The notes under the pieces are model-generated. The model worked only from the letters and a program-made list of their open reading frames with translations, was not told where the DNA came from and ran no database searches. A stretch of 22,776 nucleotides of DNA from Thiosocius sp049669185. GTDB taxonomy: Bacteria > Pseudomonadota > Gammaproteobacteria > Chromatiales > Chromatiaceae. The stretch lies in the NCBI GenBank assembly GCA_049669185.1, contig JBATKF010000262.1, forward strand, positions 1 to 22,776. Reading direction: 5' to 3'. This document shows, piece by piece, positions 21,481 to 22,776 of this stretch (position 1 is the stretch's first letter; each line of letters begins with the position of its first letter). A program made the position numbers and the translations under genes.

Positions 21481-22776
21481 TCAGTCGAGCGGCTGCAGCA
21501 GTTCCCGCAGGTCGTCCTCGCTGAGGCCCAGCCCCTGTTGGTCCTGTCCCTCGCGGTAGAGGCCGCTGGCCAGCGCCGCCTTGCGCGCCTGCAGCGCCAG
21601 GATCTTCTCCTCGACCGTCTGCTCGGTAACCAGTTTGTAGACGAATACGGTGTTGGTCTGGCCGATGCGGTGGGCGCGGTCGGTAGCCTGATTCTCGACC
21701 GCCGGGTTCCACCAGGGGTCGTAGTGGATCACGGTATCGGCCTCGGTAAGGTTGAGGCCCACACCGCCGGCCTTGAGGCTGATCAGGAACAGCGGCACCG
21801 CACCACTGCGAAACGCCTCGATCACCTGCTCGCGCTTGCGGGTTTGTCCGGTCAGCTTGGTGTATTCGATGCCGACGCGCTTGAGTTCGTTCTCGATCAG
21901 GCCGAGCATGGTGGTGAACTGCGAGAACAGCAGGATGCGCCGCCCCTCTTCGAGTAGCTCCGGCAGCATCTCCAGCAGCAGTTCCAGCTTGGCCGACTGC
22001 TCGACCTTGCGCGCCTGTTCGAGTTTGACCAGGCGCGGGTCGCAGCAGATCTGTCGTAGCTTGAGCAGCGCATCGAGGATGGTGATCTGGCTGCGCGCGA
22101 GCCCCTTGCGACTCAGTGACTCGCGCACCTGCTTGTCCATGGCCGCGCGCACGCTCTCGTACAGTCCGGCCTGGGCATCGGCGAGGGCGACGGTGCGCAC
22201 GATCTCGAGCTTTTCCGGCAGCTCGCTGGCCACCGCCTGCTTGGTACGCCGCAGCAGAAAGGGCGCGATGCGTCGCTGCAGCGCGGTGCGGCGCGCCTGG
22301 TCGCCGTGTTCCTCGATGGGTAACCGAAACAGGCGGCGGAACTGTTGCGCGTCGCCAAGATAACCGGGCGCCAAGAAATGAAACAACGACCACAGCTCGC
22401 CGAGGTGGTTCTCCATCGGGGTACCCGTCAGGCAGAGTCGGTGGCGGGCATCGAGTTCGCGCACGATCTGCGTGGCTTTGGCGCGCGGGTTCTTGATGTT
22501 CTGCGCCTCGTCCAGGATCAGGTAGTGGAACTCCTGGGCACGCAACACCTCTTGATCCCGCCGCAGCAGCGGATAGGTCGTCAGCACCAGGTCGTAATCG
22601 CCGATGTGCTTGAAGTGCGCGCGGCGCTCGGGTCCATGCAGCGTCAGCACACGCAGCGATGGCGTGAATTGCGCCGCCTCGTGGCGCCAGTTGGCCATCA
22701 GGCTGGTCGGGGCGATGACGAGGGCGGGGCGGTCGAGGCGCTGGGCGTGCTGTTCCGCGAGCAGCAGGGCGAGGGT
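21481..22776 (-). CDS. SNF2-family DEAD/DEAH-box ATPase, C-terminal part (runs off the right edge)
   Basis: The frame is open from the right edge, so the start of the gene is missing. The visible 431 residues begin in motif Ia (ALVIAPTSLMANW). They contain the Walker B-like DEAQ box (LILDEAQNIKNP), motif III (LTGTPMENHLGELW), and the helicase C domain with motif V (SLKAGGVGLNLTEADTVIHYDPWWNP). Motif VI (QATDRAHRIGQT) and a C-terminal helical tail ending ELLQPLD follow. This is the bacterial SNF2/HepA-like layout, often with an upstream SWIM or SNF2_assoc domain. It is expected to use ATP to move along DNA or remodel protein-DNA complexes. It could belong to a defense or repair locus, but the neighbours do not show this. 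Confidence 0.93.
   Translation of the reverse strand, partial: TLALLLAEQHAQRLDRPALVIAPTSLMANWRHEAAQFTPSLRVLTLHGPERRAHFKHIGDYDLVLTTYPLLRRDQEVLRAQEFHYLILDEAQNIKNPRAKATQIVRELDARHRLCLTGTPMENHLGELWSLFHFLAPGYLGDAQQFRRLFRLPIEEHGDQARRTALQRRIAPFLLRRTKQAVASELPEKLEIVRTVALADAQAGLYESVRAAMDKQVRESLSRKGLARSQITILDALLKLRQICCDPRLVKLEQARKVEQSAKLELLLEMLPELLEEGRRILLFSQFTTMLGLIENELKRVGIEYTKLTGQTRKREQVIEAFRSGAVPLFLISLKAGGVGLNLTEADTVIHYDPWWNPAVENQATDRAHRIGQTNTVFVYKLVTEQTVEEKILALQARKAALASGLYREGQDQQGLGLSEDDLRELLQPLD

Noticed and set aside
21044..22393. A 449-residue minus-strand open frame
   Set aside because: It overlaps the SNF2 helicase gene in another frame and the trypsin-like gene. It is rich in Arg, Ala and Pro with no domain, typical of a GC-rich shadow frame.

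Overview
The window looks like chromosome of a phototrophic purple gammaproteobacterium, most likely a purple sulfur bacterium of the Chromatiales. The main evidence is two tandem sets of LH2-type light-harvesting beta/alpha genes (13542-13849 and 15179-15497), followed by a PucC-family gene. The other genes are moderately GC-rich housekeeping genes of gammaproteobacterial type. No tRNA, rRNA, CRISPR array or complete insertion sequence was seen.

Layout. Positions 1-90 hold the possible start of a minus-strand gene running off the left edge. Next come a SAM methyltransferase (593-1270) and a membrane-anchored LtaS/sulfatase-type enzyme (1420-3117), both on plus. On minus, an unlisted 58-residue membrane protein (3755-3931) precedes hemG (3166-3693). 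A 15-codon leader ORF (4320-4367) overlaps a small exported protein (4364-4711). This is followed by a DUF6524-like membrane protein (minus), an acyl-CoA synthetase (plus), and sdaA and pyk on minus, two enzymes that both yield pyruvate. A divergent AraC regulator and NmrA-type oxidoreductase follow, with an EamA exporter behind the oxidoreductase.

The photosynthetic block runs from 13321 to 17631. It contains pucB1-pucA1, a 241-residue protein with PLS repeats, pucB2-pucA2, pucC and a peptide deformylase. Both puc copies share a promoter (TTGACA, 17 bp, TAAGGT), a leader with a conserved hairpin, and a palindromic 3' hairpin. Only the first copy has a TGT-N12-ACA site of the CrtJ/PpsR type. 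Both alpha chains carry Phe-Phe at positions 44-45, where classical B850 complexes have Tyr-Trp, which suggests a blue-shifted antenna. PucC is expected to support antenna assembly.

After the photosynthetic block come a DUF429 protein (minus), a DUF1840 protein, an RRM protein, a cold-shock protein, a cytoplasmic trypsin-like protein, and the C-terminal part of a SNF2 helicase (minus) running off the right edge.

Two families of palindromic intergenic elements occur. A 45-bp element (GGGGTCGGAGGT, 21 bp, ACCTCCGACCCC) is present three times (4711, 5262, 7050), always in the same orientation and at gene borders. One copy encodes the last 17 residues of the acyl-CoA synthetase. A different element with 17-bp arms (14836-14874) lies between the two puc units. 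Both resemble REP-type palindromes.
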